The notes under the pieces were generated by a model. That model saw nothing but the letters and a program-made list of their open reading frames with translations, did no database searches and had not been told where the DNA came from. From Prevotella sp. (GTDB lineage Bacteria; Bacteroidota; Bacteroidia; Bacteroidales; Bacteroidaceae), in assembly GCA_017645645.1 (NCBI GenBank), contig JAGCOB010000004.1, forward strand, positions 29,177 to 93,176: a stretch of DNA of 64,000 nucleotides. The letters run 5' to 3'. Every line of letters begins with the position of its first letter. Within the stretch, counting starts at the first letter, position 1. Shown piece by piece: positions 25,399 through 34,308 of this stretch. Made by a program: the position numbers and the translations under genes.

Positions 25399-25874
25399 AA
25401 CAGATAACAGAACAGGAAGCCTACTTGCGACTGGCAGCCCTTTGTGCACAAGCAGAGCACTGCCAGTATGAAATGCTAGAGAAGATGCGTCGCTGGGAAC
25501 TCACGGATGAGGTGCAGGCTCGTGTGATGCAACGGCTCGTGGCAGAGCGTTATGTGGATGATGAGCGTTTTGCCCGTGCTTTCGTGAAAGATAAGGTGCG
25601 CTATAACAAATGGGGCAGAAGGAAAGTGGAACAGGCTCTATGGGCAAAACATATCGATGAGGATATCCGCCAGCGCGTCTTGGATGAAGTGGACGACGAA
25701 GAATATATCAGCGTCTTACGTCCTCTGTTGAAACAGAAACGCAAGACGACCAAGGCCAATAGCGACTATGAACTGAATGGCAAGCTCATTAAGTTTGCTA
25801 TGAGTCGTGGTTTTACGATAGATATCATTAAGCAGTGTATCAACGTTACAGATGAAGACGAGTTTCTGGACTAG
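25395..25874 (+). CDS. recX: Regulatory protein RecX
   Basis: This 159-residue protein has three-helix RecX repeats: AYLRLAALCAQAEHCQYEMLEK, ERYVDDERFARAFVKDKVRYNKWGRRKVEQAL and SRGFTIDIIKQCI. The family binds RecA filaments and limits recombinase activity. The start (MKQITEQEAY) overlaps the prmC stop as ATGA; recA is not in the window. Its end overlaps the comF start by 23 nt. Confidence 0.88.
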   Translation: MKQITEQEAYLRLAALCAQAEHCQYEMLEKMRRWELTDEVQARVMQRLVAERYVDDERFARAFVKDKVRYNKWGRRKVEQALWAKHIDEDIRQRVLDEVDDEEYISVLRPLLKQKRKTTKANSDYELNGKLIKFAMSRGFTIDIIKQCINVTDEDEFLD

Positions 25875-26550
25875 AATCCTTGACCTCATCTCGCCTCGTC
25901 AGTGTGTGATTTGTGGGGAGCGGTTGAGTATTACGGAGCGTGCACTCTGCTCTTCCTGTTATCTTCATCTGCCTCGTACGACCTATCAGTTTACGCCTTA
26001 TGACAATCCCATGACACAACTCTTCTGGGGACTTGCCCCTGTCAGTCGTGCTGCTGCCCTCTTCTTTTATGAGCCCCATGCTGAGGCAGCCCAGTTAATC
26101 TATGACCTGAAATATGCGGATCGCCCTGATATTGGAGAGGATATTGGAAGGATGATGGCAGAGGAGATGCAGATGGCAGACTACTTCGCTGGAGTGGATG
26201 TCATCATTCCAGTGCCTCTCTCTTCTAAGAGGAAACGACAACGAGGCTATAACCAAAGTGAGATGATAGCTCGTGGCATCCATGAAATAACCCATATTCC
26301 AGTCATGCATCGCGCCATGAAGCGCAAACATTTTCACCAAAGTCAGACCTCTCTCATGCGCCATCAGCGACAGGAGAACGTAGCCGAGATGTTTGAGTTG
26401 CGTGATGCAAAAGACTTAGATGACAAGCACATCCTCCTCGTCGATGATGTCTGTACGACAGGAGCGACACTTACTGCTTGTGCCCATGTCCTAAAGGACA
26501 TCCCAGGTATCCGCATCAGTGTCCTCACCCTCGGATTTACGAAATCATAA
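25852..26550 (+). CDS. comF: ComF family amidophosphoribosyltransferase-like protein
   Basis: This 232-residue protein has an N-terminal zinc ribbon (QCVICGERL and LCSSCYLHLP), a middle VDVIIPVPLSSKRKRQRGYNQSE, and the PRPP-binding loop ILLVDDVCTTGATLTACA. In competent bacteria ComF acts in DNA uptake at the inner membrane; here comM is also present in the window, but other competence genes are not seen. Overlap with recX indicates the same transcript. Confidence 0.88.
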   Translation: MKTSFWTRILDLISPRQCVICGERLSITERALCSSCYLHLPRTTYQFTPYDNPMTQLFWGLAPVSRAAALFFYEPHAEAAQLIYDLKYADRPDIGEDIGRMMAEEMQMADYFAGVDVIIPVPLSSKRKRQRGYNQSEMIARGIHEITHIPVMHRAMKRKHFHQSQTSLMRHQRQENVAEMFELRDAKDLDDKHILLVDDVCTTGATLTACAHVLKDIPGIRISVLTLGFTKS

Positions 26551-26585
26551 ATTTTCAATTCTCAACTTTCAATTTTCAATTATTA
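26551..26585 (+). repeat. Heptamer word array upstream of pyrE
   Basis: Five 7-nt words of the type ATTTTCA (variants ATTCTCA, ACTTTCA, ATTATTA) stand in register. They start directly after the comF stop and run into the pyrE promoter; the -33 region lies inside the array. Confidence 0.7.
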
Positions 26586-26589
26586 TTAT

Positions 26590-26597
26590 TATCTTTG
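26590..26597 (+). promoter_or_regulatory. pyrE -7 promoter element
   Basis: TATCTTTG lies 26 nt before the ATG. The matching -33 position (26567-26570) reads TTTC inside the heptamer array. Confidence 0.6.
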
Positions 26598-26623
26598 CAG
26601 TCGCAAAGTATAAAAACAAAGTT

Positions 26624-27253
26624 ATGGATATCAAGAAACTTTTCGCACAGAAACTGATGGACATTAAAGCCATCAAGTTACAGCCTAACGAGCCGTTTAC
26701 ATGGGCTTCAGGCTGGAAGTCACCTATCTATACAGACAACCGCAAGACGTTGGGCTTCTCGGAAGTTCGCTCGTTCGTGAAGTTAGAACTATGCCATCTT
26801 ATTCAGGAAAACTTCCCTGAAGCAGAGGCAGTGGCTGGCGTTGCTACAGGTGCCATTGCACAAGGTGCATTGGTGGCCGATGAGTTGGGACTGCCCTATG
26901 CCTATGTTCGTCCGAAGCCCAAAGACCACGGAATGGGTAACCAGGTAGAAGGTGAACTGAAGAAAGGTGCGAAAGTCATCGTGGTAGAAGACCTGATTTC
27001 CACAGGAGGCAGTAGCTTGAAGGCCGTTGAGGCTTTGCGCCAATATGGCGTTGAAGTCATCGGTATGGTGGCTTCCTTCACCTATGGTTTCCCTGTTGCC
27101 GAAGAGGCTTTCAAGGAAGCTGGTGTGAAACTCATTACGCTGAGCAATTATGCTGCTGTATTGGAGCAGGCTGCTGAGACAGGTTATATCAAGGCAGAGG
27201 ATATTGAAGTGTTGAACGAGTGGCGTAAGTCACCAAGTACTTGGAAGCAATGA
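26624..27253 (+). CDS. pyrE: Orotate phosphoribosyltransferase
   Basis: This 209-residue protein has the OPRTase patterns FTWASGWKSPIYTDNRKTL, the GVATGAIAQGALVADELG region, YVRPKPKDHGMGNQVEG (catalytic Lys) and the PRPP loop VIVVEDLISTGGSSLKAVE. It converts orotate to OMP in pyrimidine synthesis. An upstream frame extension into the heptamer array is unlikely because the promoter lies there. It overlaps the SRPBCC gene by ATGA. Confidence 0.96.
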   Translation: MDIKKLFAQKLMDIKAIKLQPNEPFTWASGWKSPIYTDNRKTLGFSEVRSFVKLELCHLIQENFPEAEAVAGVATGAIAQGALVADELGLPYAYVRPKPKDHGMGNQVEGELKKGAKVIVVEDLISTGGSSLKAVEALRQYGVEVIGMVASFTYGFPVAEEAFKEAGVKLITLSNYAAVLEQAAETGYIKAEDIEVLNEWRKSPSTWKQ

Positions 27254-27663
27254 CGAAATTTGAAAGTAGCGTCAAGCCCATTCCCTACCCCGTAGAGAAT
27301 GTGTATCGTAATATCAGTGATTTGCGCAACCTTGATAAGGTGCGTGATCGTGTACCAGAAGATAAGTTGTCGGACTTCGCCTTCGACGAGGATACTGTAC
27401 AGGTGAAGGTAGACCCTGTAGGACTCCTGAAACTCCGTATCATCGAGCGCGAGGAAGGTAAGTGTGTGAAGTTCGAGACAGAGCAGTCACCCATGCCCTT
27501 CAACCTGTGGATACAGGTACTGCCTGTCACAGAGACAACGAGTAAGATGCGCGTAACCGTGAAAGCGGACATCCCCTTTATGCTGAAGGGTATGATTGCT
27601 GGTCCCTTACAGGATGGTGTGGAGAAGATTGCTGATGCGCTGGCACAGGTGCCTTATGTATAA
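27250..27663 (+). CDS. SRPBCC (START-like) domain protein, unknown function
   Basis: This 137-residue protein looks like a polyketide cyclase/START-type fold: MTKFESSVKPIPYPVENVYRNISDLRNL at the N-terminus, an alternating beta region, and a C-terminal amphipathic helix (GPLQDGVEKIADALAQ). Such folds bind hydrophobic ligands. The ligand is unknown. It is conserved next to pyrE in Bacteroidales to my knowledge, and is coupled to it by ATGA. Its stop codon is the first TAA of the octamer array. Confidence 0.7.
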   Translation: MTKFESSVKPIPYPVENVYRNISDLRNLDKVRDRVPEDKLSDFAFDEDTVQVKVDPVGLLKLRIIEREEGKCVKFETEQSPMPFNLWIQVLPVTETTSKMRVTVKADIPFMLKGMIAGPLQDGVEKIADALAQVPYV

Positions 27664-27700
27664 CGATATAACGTTATCACGAAATAACGAAAGAAGTAAA
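27661..27700 (+). repeat. Octamer word array in the argH leader
   Basis: Five 8-nt words with the core AACG (TAACGATA, TAACGAAA and variants) stand in register, filling the spacer between the SRPBCC stop and the argH start. The same word family leads the first ompH gene at 57162-57209. Confidence 0.75.
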
Positions 27701-27701
27701 A

Positions 27702-29039
27702 ATGGCAAATAAACTTTGGGAAAAGAACTTTGAGGTGAATGCGGAGATTGAGTGTTTCACTGTCGGTCGCGACAGAGAAATGGATCTTTATCTCGCCCCT
27801 TATGATGTCTTGGGCTCTATGGCTCATATCACCATGCTGGAGTCTATCGGACTCTTGGAGGCAGATGAATTGAAGCAGTTGCTTGCCGAGTTGAAGAACA
27901 TTCATGCTGCCTGTGAGCGTGGTGAGTTCAAGATAGAAGATGGTGTCGAGGATGTCCATTCTCAGGTAGAACTCATGCTGACGCGTAAATTGGGTGATAT
28001 GGGAAAAAAGATTCACTCAGGTCGCTCTCGTAACGATCAGGTGTTGGTTGACCTGAAGTTATTTACCCGTCATGAACTGATGGAGATAGCCGACAGCGTG
28101 AAAATTCTCTTCGATGAGTTGATTGCCAAGAGCGAACAGTATAAGCAAGTGTTGATGCCCGGCTATACTCACTTACAGGTGGCGATGCCTTCCTCTTTTG
28201 GTTTGTGGTTTGGTGCCTATGCCGAGTCTCTTGCCGATGACATGCTGTTCTTGCAGGCTGCCTATAAGATGACTAACCGCAATCCCCTTGGCAGTGCTGC
28301 AGGCTATGGCTCTTCGTTCCCTTTGAAACGTCAGATGACGACGGACTTGTTGGGTTTTGACTCCATGGACTATAATGTGGTATATGCTCAGATGGGACGT
28401 GGCAAGATGGAGCGTAACGTAGGTTTTGCTATTGCTACCATCGCAGGTACATTGGCTAAGATGGCGTTTGATGCCTGTCTCTTTAACTCCCAGAACTTTT
28501 CCTTTGTGAAGTTGCCGAAAGAATGTACTACAGGTTCGAGCATCATGCCCCATAAAAAGAACCCTGATGTCTTCGAATTGATTCGTGCGAAGTGCAATAA
28601 GTTACAGGCACTGCCCCAACAGGTGACGCTGATTATGAATAATCTGCCTGTAGGTTATTTCCGCGATTTGCAGATTATCAAAGAAGTCTTTTTGCCAGCC
28701 TTCGACGAACTGAAAGACTGTTTGCAGATGGCTGCTTATATCATTAATAAGATAGAGGTACGCGACGATATTCTTGACAACCCGATGTACGACCCGATGT
28801 TCTCCGTTGAGGAAGTGAACCGCCTCGCTGCAGAAGGAATGCCTTTCCGTGATGCCTATAAGAAAGTGGGACTGGATATCGAAGCAGGTACCTTCAAGCC
28901 TAATAAGAATATCCACCATACTCATGAAGGCTCTATCGGCAATCTTTGCAACGATAAGATTGCAGCCCTGATGCAGCAAATCTTGGATGGTTTCGGATTT
29001 GAGAAAGTAAGAAAGGCCAAGGAGGGGCTCCTAAAATGA
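27702..29039 (+). CDS. argH: Argininosuccinate lyase
   Basis: This 445-residue protein belongs to the fumarase/aspartase superfamily. Visible features are IEDGVEDVHSQVE, the KIHSGRSRNDQVLVDLKL motif, PGYTHLQVAMPSSFG (general acid region) and the signature GSSIMPHKKNPDVFELIRAK with the mobile catalytic Ser. It splits argininosuccinate into arginine and fumarate. argF, argG and others are not nearby. It overlaps the lipoprotein gene (ATGA). Confidence 0.95.
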   Translation: MANKLWEKNFEVNAEIECFTVGRDREMDLYLAPYDVLGSMAHITMLESIGLLEADELKQLLAELKNIHAACERGEFKIEDGVEDVHSQVELMLTRKLGDMGKKIHSGRSRNDQVLVDLKLFTRHELMEIADSVKILFDELIAKSEQYKQVLMPGYTHLQVAMPSSFGLWFGAYAESLADDMLFLQAAYKMTNRNPLGSAAGYGSSFPLKRQMTTDLLGFDSMDYNVVYAQMGRGKMERNVGFAIATIAGTLAKMAFDACLFNSQNFSFVKLPKECTTGSSIMPHKKNPDVFELIRAKCNKLQALPQQVTLIMNNLPVGYFRDLQIIKEVFLPAFDELKDCLQMAAYIINKIEVRDDILDNPMYDPMFSVEEVNRLAAEGMPFRDAYKKVGLDIEAGTFKPNKNIHHTHEGSIGNLCNDKIAALMQQILDGFGFEKVRKAKEGLLK

Positions 29040-29617
29040 AAAAACTGACCTCTTACCTCTTCCTTCTTACCTCTTCCTTCTTTCTGTTTTCTTGCGGTGC
29101 AGAACAGGCGTTCACTTCATGGCCCTGTCGTTTTATCTATGACAACAGCATCCACTTAGACCAGACTTTGGCGACAGCGACCAATCCTGCTTCCACCGGC
29201 ATCTTCTGTAAGATTACAGAGACTACAAGGGGAGGCTCTAAATACCTGGTGTTTGAAAATAACCAAGGACTCAGTTCCACGCAAATAGAGACTGCCGCGG
29301 AATTACGTAACAACCTGCGATTGGGATTGAACAATGGCATTATCGTGGGGTTTCAGAACTTCGGAAGTTTTACTGCCTATGACATTCAGTGCATCAACTG
29401 TGTCGAAAAGGAAAATAACTATTCGAGTCCTAACTACCGTTTGACAATGGATCAAAAAGGTACAGGCATTGCCACCTGCTCCAAGTGCGGCAGACAATAT
29501 GACCTGAACAACGGAGGACTGATTACGAATGGGGAACAAGGTGACAAGAGTCTGCAACCCTATCGTAATGCACAGACCTCAGGACCACAGGGGATTACCA
29601 CCGTCTTATCGGAGTAA
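29036..29617 (+). CDS. Lipoprotein with Rieske-like cysteine pairs
   Basis: This 193-residue protein has a lipobox (FFLFSCG; Cys20). Two cysteine pairs, CINC (about 120-123) and CSKC (about 145-148), are spaced as the two metal-binding loops of a Rieske fold, but histidines are replaced by cysteines. This suggests a structural zinc or a degenerate Rieske domain. Function unknown. The signal peptide region is encoded by heptamer words. It is coupled to argH by ATGA, though a shared role is not obvious. Confidence 0.6.
   Translation: MKKLTSYLFLLTSSFFLFSCGAEQAFTSWPCRFIYDNSIHLDQTLATATNPASTGIFCKITETTRGGSKYLVFENNQGLSSTQIETAAELRNNLRLGLNNGIIVGFQNFGSFTAYDIQCINCVEKENNYSSPNYRLTMDQKGTGIATCSKCGRQYDLNNGGLITNGEQGDKSLQPYRNAQTSGPQGITTVLSE
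29050..29091 (+). repeat. Heptamer word array encoding the lipoprotein signal peptide
   Basis: Six 7-nt pyrimidine-rich words (CTCTTAC, CTCTTCC, TTCTTAC and variants) stand in register across codons 5-19. They encode a hydrophobic Leu/Phe/Ser signal segment. Confidence 0.65.
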
Positions 29618-29644
29618 AAATAAATGCGAAATCGTGTATTTGGT

Positions 29645-29727
29645 TCGATTTAGATAAATTTCTCACGCTCAAAAATGAAAATATATTCTCATTTTGTTCG
29701 CTAAATCGAAATTTTGCACTATCTTTG
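29645..29727 (+). repeat. 83-bp promoter-bearing repeat, copy B (tRNA-Leu)
   Basis: This copy matches 1179-1261 (minus strand) at about 77 of 83 positions. Outer arms TCGATTTAG/CTAAATCGA are perfect here, the inner AAAATGA...TCATTTT palindrome is kept, and it ends in the -7 box TATCTTTG (29720-29727), 10 nt before the tRNA. Confidence 0.85.
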
Positions 29728-29737
29728 CACCCGGTTT

Positions 29738-29822
29738 GCCGCGATGGTGGAATGGTAGACACGAGGGACTTAAAATCCCTTGGCCCGAAACGGCTGTGCG
29801 GGTTCGAGTCCCGCTCGCGGCA
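29738..29822 (+). tRNA. tRNA-Leu (anticodon TAA)
   Basis: This is a class II tRNA of 85 nt. Acceptor arms GCCGCGA/TCGCGGC with discriminator A; anticodon stem AGGGA/TCCCT around CTTAAAA (anticodon TAA); a long variable arm (TTGGCCCGAAACGGCTGT); T arm GGGTTCGAGTCCC. CCA is not encoded. Confidence 0.95.
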
Positions 29823-29828
29823 CAAAAA

Positions 29829-29862
29829 GAGAGCCCGACGCTTCACAGCGCCGGGCTCTTCG
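29829..29862. terminator. Bidirectional terminator between tRNA-Leu and glnN
   Basis: AGAGCCCGACGC pairs with GCGCCGGGCTCT around a short loop, with an A-rich left flank and TT on the right. It lies 46 nt beyond the glnN stop codon on the other strand. Confidence 0.75.
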
Positions 29863-29907
29863 CAAACTTCAAACAACCAAAAAAAGAAGTGATTGTCTGA
29901 AAGGTTG

Positions 29908-32124
29908 TTATCGGATGAACAGCAGTTCACGGTATTTAGGCAACGGCCAACAGGCATCGTCAACCATCAGTTCCAGCTTGTCTATCTGATAGCGGATGGT
30001 CTCCATCTTCGGAGCCACGGTATCATGATAGGCTATAGCTTTCTCGTGCTCATCATCTATCTTATTAGCTATCTTACGGGCATTGACAAGTTCCTCCACA
30101 CCTTTCTCTATGGTTGTGGTACGCTCGGCAATCTCCTCGATGATCTTGATGTTGCGGGCAGAGAGCTTCTCCGCTTTATCGACAGGGAAGATGCTCCGCA
30201 TGTTCTCCACGTTGGTGAGGAGTTCACTCTGATACTGGGTAGCAACAGGAATGATATGGTTCATGGAGAGGTCACCCAGTACACGGGCCTCAATCTGGAT
30301 CTTCTTGGTATAGGTCTCCCATTTCACCTCGTTGCGTGCTTCCAGTTCTTTCTTCGTCATCACGCCCAGACTCTCAAACATATCGATGGAGGCGGTATCG
30401 AGATAACGCTCGAAAATCTTCGGACAACTCTTCTCCACGTCAAGTCCGCGCTTGGTAGCCTCAATGACCCATTCGTCACTGTAACCATTGCCATCGAAAC
30501 GGATTGGTTTGCAGGTCTTGATATCCTCACGGAGGATGTCGATGATGGCGTGGAAGACGGCAGAGTGCTCAGAGCCCTCAAATTTCTTTGCCGTCTCTGC
30601 GATCCGCTGGTCTACACGCTTCTTGAAGTCGACAAGAGCCTCTGCGACTGCGGCATTGAGCGCAATCATCGCACTGGCACAGTTGGCCTCCGAGCCTACG
30701 GCACGGAACTCAAAACGGTTACCTGTGAAAGCAAAGGGTGAGGTACGGTTACGGTCAGTATTGTCGATGAGCAGTTCCGGAATCTCAGGGATATCCAGTT
30801 TCATACCCTGCTTGCCGGCCATACTGAACAAGTCGTCCTTGTCTGCCTTCTCAATATGATCCAACAGTTCTGTCAACTGCTTTCCAAGGAAAGAACTGAT
30901 GATGGCAGGAGGAGCCTCATTGGCACCTAGGCGGTGGGCATTGGTGGCACTCATGATAGATGCCTTCAGCAGTCCATTGTGCTTGTAAACACCCATCAGG
31001 GTCTCTACGATGAAGGTCACGAAGCGCAAGTTGTCCTCCGGGGTCTTTCCAGGAGCATGCAGCAAGATACCATTGTCCGTCGACAGGCTCCAGTTGTTGT
31101 GCTTTCCTGAACCGTTGATACCGGCAAACGGCTTCTCATGCAGCAAGGCCCGGAAACCGTGTTTGCGTGCCACTTTCTTCATCAGGGACATCAACAGCAT
31201 ATTATGGTCTACGGCAAGATTTGTCTCCTCAAAGATAGGAGCTACCTCAAACTGGTTGGGAGCCACCTCATTATGACGGGTCTTACAGGGGATGCCCAGT
31301 TCGAGGGCCTGTATCTCCAAGTCACGCATAAAGGCTGCCACACGCTCAGGGATAGAACCGAAGTAATGGTCGTCCATCTGCTGGTTTTTGGCAGAGTCAT
31401 GTCCCATCAGAGTACGTCCTGTCAACAACAGGTCGGGACGTGCAGAGTAGAGTCCCTCGTCCACCAGGAAATACTCCTGTTCCCATCCGAGGTTACTAGT
31501 CACCTTCTTCACACTGGGGTCAAAGTAGTGGCATACCTCCGTGGCAGCCACATTGACGGCATGGAGGGCACGAAGCAACGGTGCCTTATAGTCAAGTGCC
31601 TCACCTGTATAGGAGATAAAGATGGTAGGGATACACAAGGTGTCGTCGATGATAAAGACGGGCGATGTAGGATCCCATGCTGAGTAACCACGTGCCTCGA
31701 AGGTTGCACGGATTCCGCCAGAGGGGAAAGAGGAAGCGTCAGGCTCCTGCTGTGCAAGCAGTTTGCCGCTGAACTCCTCGATCATACCACCCTTTCCGTC
31801 ATGCTCGATAAATGAGTCATGCTTTTCAGCAGTACCCTCAGTCAACGGCTGGAACCAGTGGGTATAATGGGTGACACCGTTCTCTTTTGCCCATTGCATC
31901 ATGCCTGCAGCGACTGCGTCCGCGATTTTACGGTCGAGTCGTGCACCATTGTCAATGACATCTATCATCTTTTCATAGATGTCCTTCGGCAGGTACTTGT
32001 ACATTTTCTCTCGGTTGAAGACCTTCTTGCCGAAATACTCATAAGGTCTTTCACTCGGGGCTTTTACGTCGAGGGGCTTCTTCTTGAAAGCCTCTTCGAC
32101 AACCTGAAATCTTAAGTTTGTCAT
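29908..32124 (-). CDS. glnN: Type III glutamine synthetase
   Basis: This protein of about 738 residues has the GSIII layout: an N-terminal GSIII domain (YEYFGKKVFNREKMYKYLP), THWFQPLTEGTAEKHDSF, the catalytic core with NGSGKHNNWSLSTDNGILLH and RNRTSPFAFTGNRFEFRAVGS, and the C-terminal helical domain (WPLKYRELLFIR-like end; the chain ends CWPLPKYRELLFIR). GSIII is a double-ring dodecamer of about 82 kDa subunits making glutamine from glutamate, ammonium and ATP. ATG 32124 is preferred over a GTG two codons upstream. It is the last gene of the dapF-dapL-glnN unit. Confidence 0.97.
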   Translation of the reverse strand: MTNLRFQVVEEAFKKKPLDVKAPSERPYEYFGKKVFNREKMYKYLPKDIYEKMIDVIDNGARLDRKIADAVAAGMMQWAKENGVTHYTHWFQPLTEGTAEKHDSFIEHDGKGGMIEEFSGKLLAQQEPDASSFPSGGIRATFEARGYSAWDPTSPVFIIDDTLCIPTIFISYTGEALDYKAPLLRALHAVNVAATEVCHYFDPSVKKVTSNLGWEQEYFLVDEGLYSARPDLLLTGRTLMGHDSAKNQQMDDHYFGSIPERVAAFMRDLEIQALELGIPCKTRHNEVAPNQFEVAPIFEETNLAVDHNMLLMSLMKKVARKHGFRALLHEKPFAGINGSGKHNNWSLSTDNGILLHAPGKTPEDNLRFVTFIVETLMGVYKHNGLLKASIMSATNAHRLGANEAPPAIISSFLGKQLTELLDHIEKADKDDLFSMAGKQGMKLDIPEIPELLIDNTDRNRTSPFAFTGNRFEFRAVGSEANCASAMIALNAAVAEALVDFKKRVDQRIAETAKKFEGSEHSAVFHAIIDILREDIKTCKPIRFDGNGYSDEWVIEATKRGLDVEKSCPKIFERYLDTASIDMFESLGVMTKKELEARNEVKWETYTKKIQIEARVLGDLSMNHIIPVATQYQSELLTNVENMRSIFPVDKAEKLSARNIKIIEEIAERTTTIEKGVEELVNARKIANKIDDEHEKAIAYHDTVAPKMETIRYQIDKLELMVDDACWPLPKYRELLFIR

Positions 32125-32158
32125 AATCACTGTGTTTATTTTGTGTTTATATTGTTGG

Positions 32159-33388
32159 CTATTTCAGCCATGTTTCTATTCTCTGTAATGCCTCCTCGGT
32201 CTGTTCCTGTTGTCCGAAGGCTGTCAATCGGATATAGCCTTCCCCGCTTGGTCCGAAACCGACCCCAGGGGTGCAGACGACATGGGCTCCATAGAGCATC
32301 TCCTCGAAGAATTGCCAAGAGCCTGAATTGTTAGGAGTCCTGACCCAGAGGTAAGGCGCATGCTCACCTCCGTACACTTCCATTCCCAGTCGTGTCAGTG
32401 TCTGCTTCATGACATGGGCATTCCGCATATAATAGCCGATAGTTGCCTTGACCTGTTCCTTACCCTCCGGGGTATAGATGGCCTCTGCCGCGCGCTGGCT
32501 GAGATAACTGGTACCATTGAACTTCGTACACTGGCGACGGTTCCATAACGGGTTCAGGGCAATACGCTCTCCCGTCAGCGTAGCCGCCGTGATATCTTTC
32601 GGCACAATGGTATAGCCACAACGTACTCCTGTGAATCCTGCCGTCTTGGAATAACTGTGGAATTCGATGGCACATTTCCTTGCCCCCCGTATCTCATAGA
32701 TGGAATGGGGGATGCTGTCGTCCTGGATATATGCCTCGTAGGCTGCATCGTAAAATATGATTGCATCGTTCTTTAACGCATAGTTCACCCACTTCCTCAG
32801 TTCTTCCTTGGAGATAACGGTACCTGTGGGATTGTTGGGATAGCAGAGGTAGATGATATCCACCCGACGGTCAGGGATCTGGGGCACAAAACCATTCTCT
32901 GCCGTACAGGGCATATAGACGACATTCGACCATCGTCCGTCCTCTACCGTACCAGCCCGTCCGATCATCACGTTGGAGTCGATATAGACTGGATAGATCG
33001 GATCGCCTACGGCAATGGAATTGTCCCAACGTACCAGTTCTTGGATATTACCCGTATCACTCTTGGCACCGTCGTTGATGAAAACCTCATTGATGTCTAG
33101 ATGGATGCCACGTGGCAAGAAGTCATTCTTCAGAATGGCTTCGCGCAGAAAGTCATAACCCTGTTCGGGACCATAGCCTCGGAATCCTGCCTGTGTCGCC
33201 ATCTCGTCGGTCGCCCGGTGAAGGGCCTCTACGACGGCAGGACACAAAGGCTGTGTCACATCACCGATACCGAGGGATATCACGTCAGCCTTCGGATGGG
33301 TCGCCTTGAAGGCGTTCACCTTTTTGGCGATGTCAGCAAACAGATAGTTGCTCGGCAGTTTAAGGAAGTGTTCGTTTACTAATGCCAT
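32159..33388 (-). CDS. dapL: LL-diaminopimelate aminotransferase
   Basis: This 409-residue fold-type I PLP enzyme converts tetrahydrodipicolinate directly to LL-diaminopimelate. Visible features are ADVISLGIGDVTQPLCP, AGFRGYGPEQGYDFLREAI, DPIYPVYIDSN, LCYPNNPTGTV and the PLP lysine in HSYSKTAGFTGVRCGYTIVP. It sits between dapF and glnN with gaps of 31 and 34 nt, which fits one operon: DapL product is the DapF substrate, and its amino donor is glutamate. Confidence 0.96.
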   Translation of the reverse strand: MALVNEHFLKLPSNYLFADIAKKVNAFKATHPKADVISLGIGDVTQPLCPAVVEALHRATDEMATQAGFRGYGPEQGYDFLREAILKNDFLPRGIHLDINEVFINDGAKSDTGNIQELVRWDNSIAVGDPIYPVYIDSNVMIGRAGTVEDGRWSNVVYMPCTAENGFVPQIPDRRVDIIYLCYPNNPTGTVISKEELRKWVNYALKNDAIIFYDAAYEAYIQDDSIPHSIYEIRGARKCAIEFHSYSKTAGFTGVRCGYTIVPKDITAATLTGERIALNPLWNRRQCTKFNGTSYLSQRAAEAIYTPEGKEQVKATIGYYMRNAHVMKQTLTRLGMEVYGGEHAPYLWVRTPNNSGSWQFFEEMLYGAHVVCTPGVGFGPSGEGYIRLTAFGQQEQTEEALQRIETWLK

Positions 33389-33419
33389 ATCTCTTTATTG
33401 GTGTTGAAGTTTGTCTGTA

Positions 33420-34226
33420 CTATAATTCTATATCGCCCTCATAGACGAACTCCGCAGGTCCTGTCATATATACATGGTTGTCTTTCTCATCCCATCGGAT
33501 ATGCAGGTCTCCCCCGTCCATGACAATAACGGAATCACGTCCTCTACGCTTCGTGACGGCAGCCGCTACCACAGTGGCACAGGCGCCAGTACCACATGCC
33601 ATCGTGATTCCGCTACCCCGTTCCCACACCCGCATCCGGATACGCCCGTCTTCCATGACATGGGCATACTCGATGTTACACCGCTGGGGAAATGCCGGGT
33701 GCCTCTCCAGGACGGGACCGTCCTGACCGATACTGTCTATATCTTCTGTAAAGACGACATAATGCGGATTACCCATGGAGACAAAGGTCCCCTCGGGAAG
33801 ATCTGGAGCCTGGTGGAAAAGGCTGTTGTCAGCCAGTTCCGGCTCCAGCATGTCCACTGTCACACTTTCCACTTTTCCGAGATTAATACTAAGCTTTAAT
33901 TGTTTGATTCCAGAAAGTGTGAGCAGCCGGATCTCGTCTTTTTGTGTTATCCCTTTCTCATAGAGGTATTTGCCGATACAGCGTGACGCGTTTCCACACA
34001 TCATCGCCTCACTGCCGTCAGCATTGAAGATACGCATGGAGAAATCTGCCTCCGGCATCTTACTGTCCCCGATGAGCACCAGTCCATCAGAACCAATGCC
34101 TTTGTGGCGGTCGCTCCAGGCGATAGCCGCCGCACAGGGATCGGGTATATTATATAATATGGTATTGACATAGATGTAGTCATTACCCGCCCCTTGCATT
34201 TTGGTAAAGTGGACTTGTGTTGCCAT
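33420..34226 (-). CDS. dapF: Diaminopimelate epimerase
   Basis: This 268-residue enzyme turns LL- into meso-diaminopimelate for lysine and peptidoglycan. The two catalytic cysteines are in [15 protein letters not shown] and [17 protein letters not shown]; the N-terminal [13 protein letters not shown] is typical. It is the first gene of the dapF-dapL-glnN unit, whose promoter faces away from glnK. Confidence 0.96.
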   Translation of the reverse strand: MATQVHFTKMQGAGNDYIYVNTILYNIPDPCAAAIAWSDRHKGIGSDGLVLIGDSKMPEADFSMRIFNADGSEAMMCGNASRCIGKYLYEKGITQKDEIRLLTLSGIKQLKLSINLGKVESVTVDMLEPELADNSLFHQAPDLPEGTFVSMGNPHYVVFTEDIDSIGQDGPVLERHPAFPQRCNIEYAHVMEDGRIRMRVWERGSGITMACGTGACATVVAAAVTKRRGRDSVIVMDGGDLHIRWDEKDNHVYMTGPAEFVYEGDIEL

Positions 34227-34276
34227 TTTGTTAATCTTTTAACCCTTTTTGCTTACATTTTGTCTTGTTTCGTTTG

Positions 34277-34308
34277 CAAAGGTACAACAAATTGTTATAT
34301 ATTACAAG
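34277..34308 (-). promoter_or_regulatory. Promoter of dapF-dapL-glnN
   Basis: On the minus strand a TACCTTTG -7 box (34284-34277) follows a CTTG (-33 type, 34308-34305) after 20 nt. The leader to dapF is about 45 nt. Confidence 0.65.

Noticed and set aside
29645-29822. Integration site at tRNA-Leu
   Set aside because: The repeat lies upstream of the tRNA, not at its 3' end, and no partial tRNA duplication or integrase is nearby.
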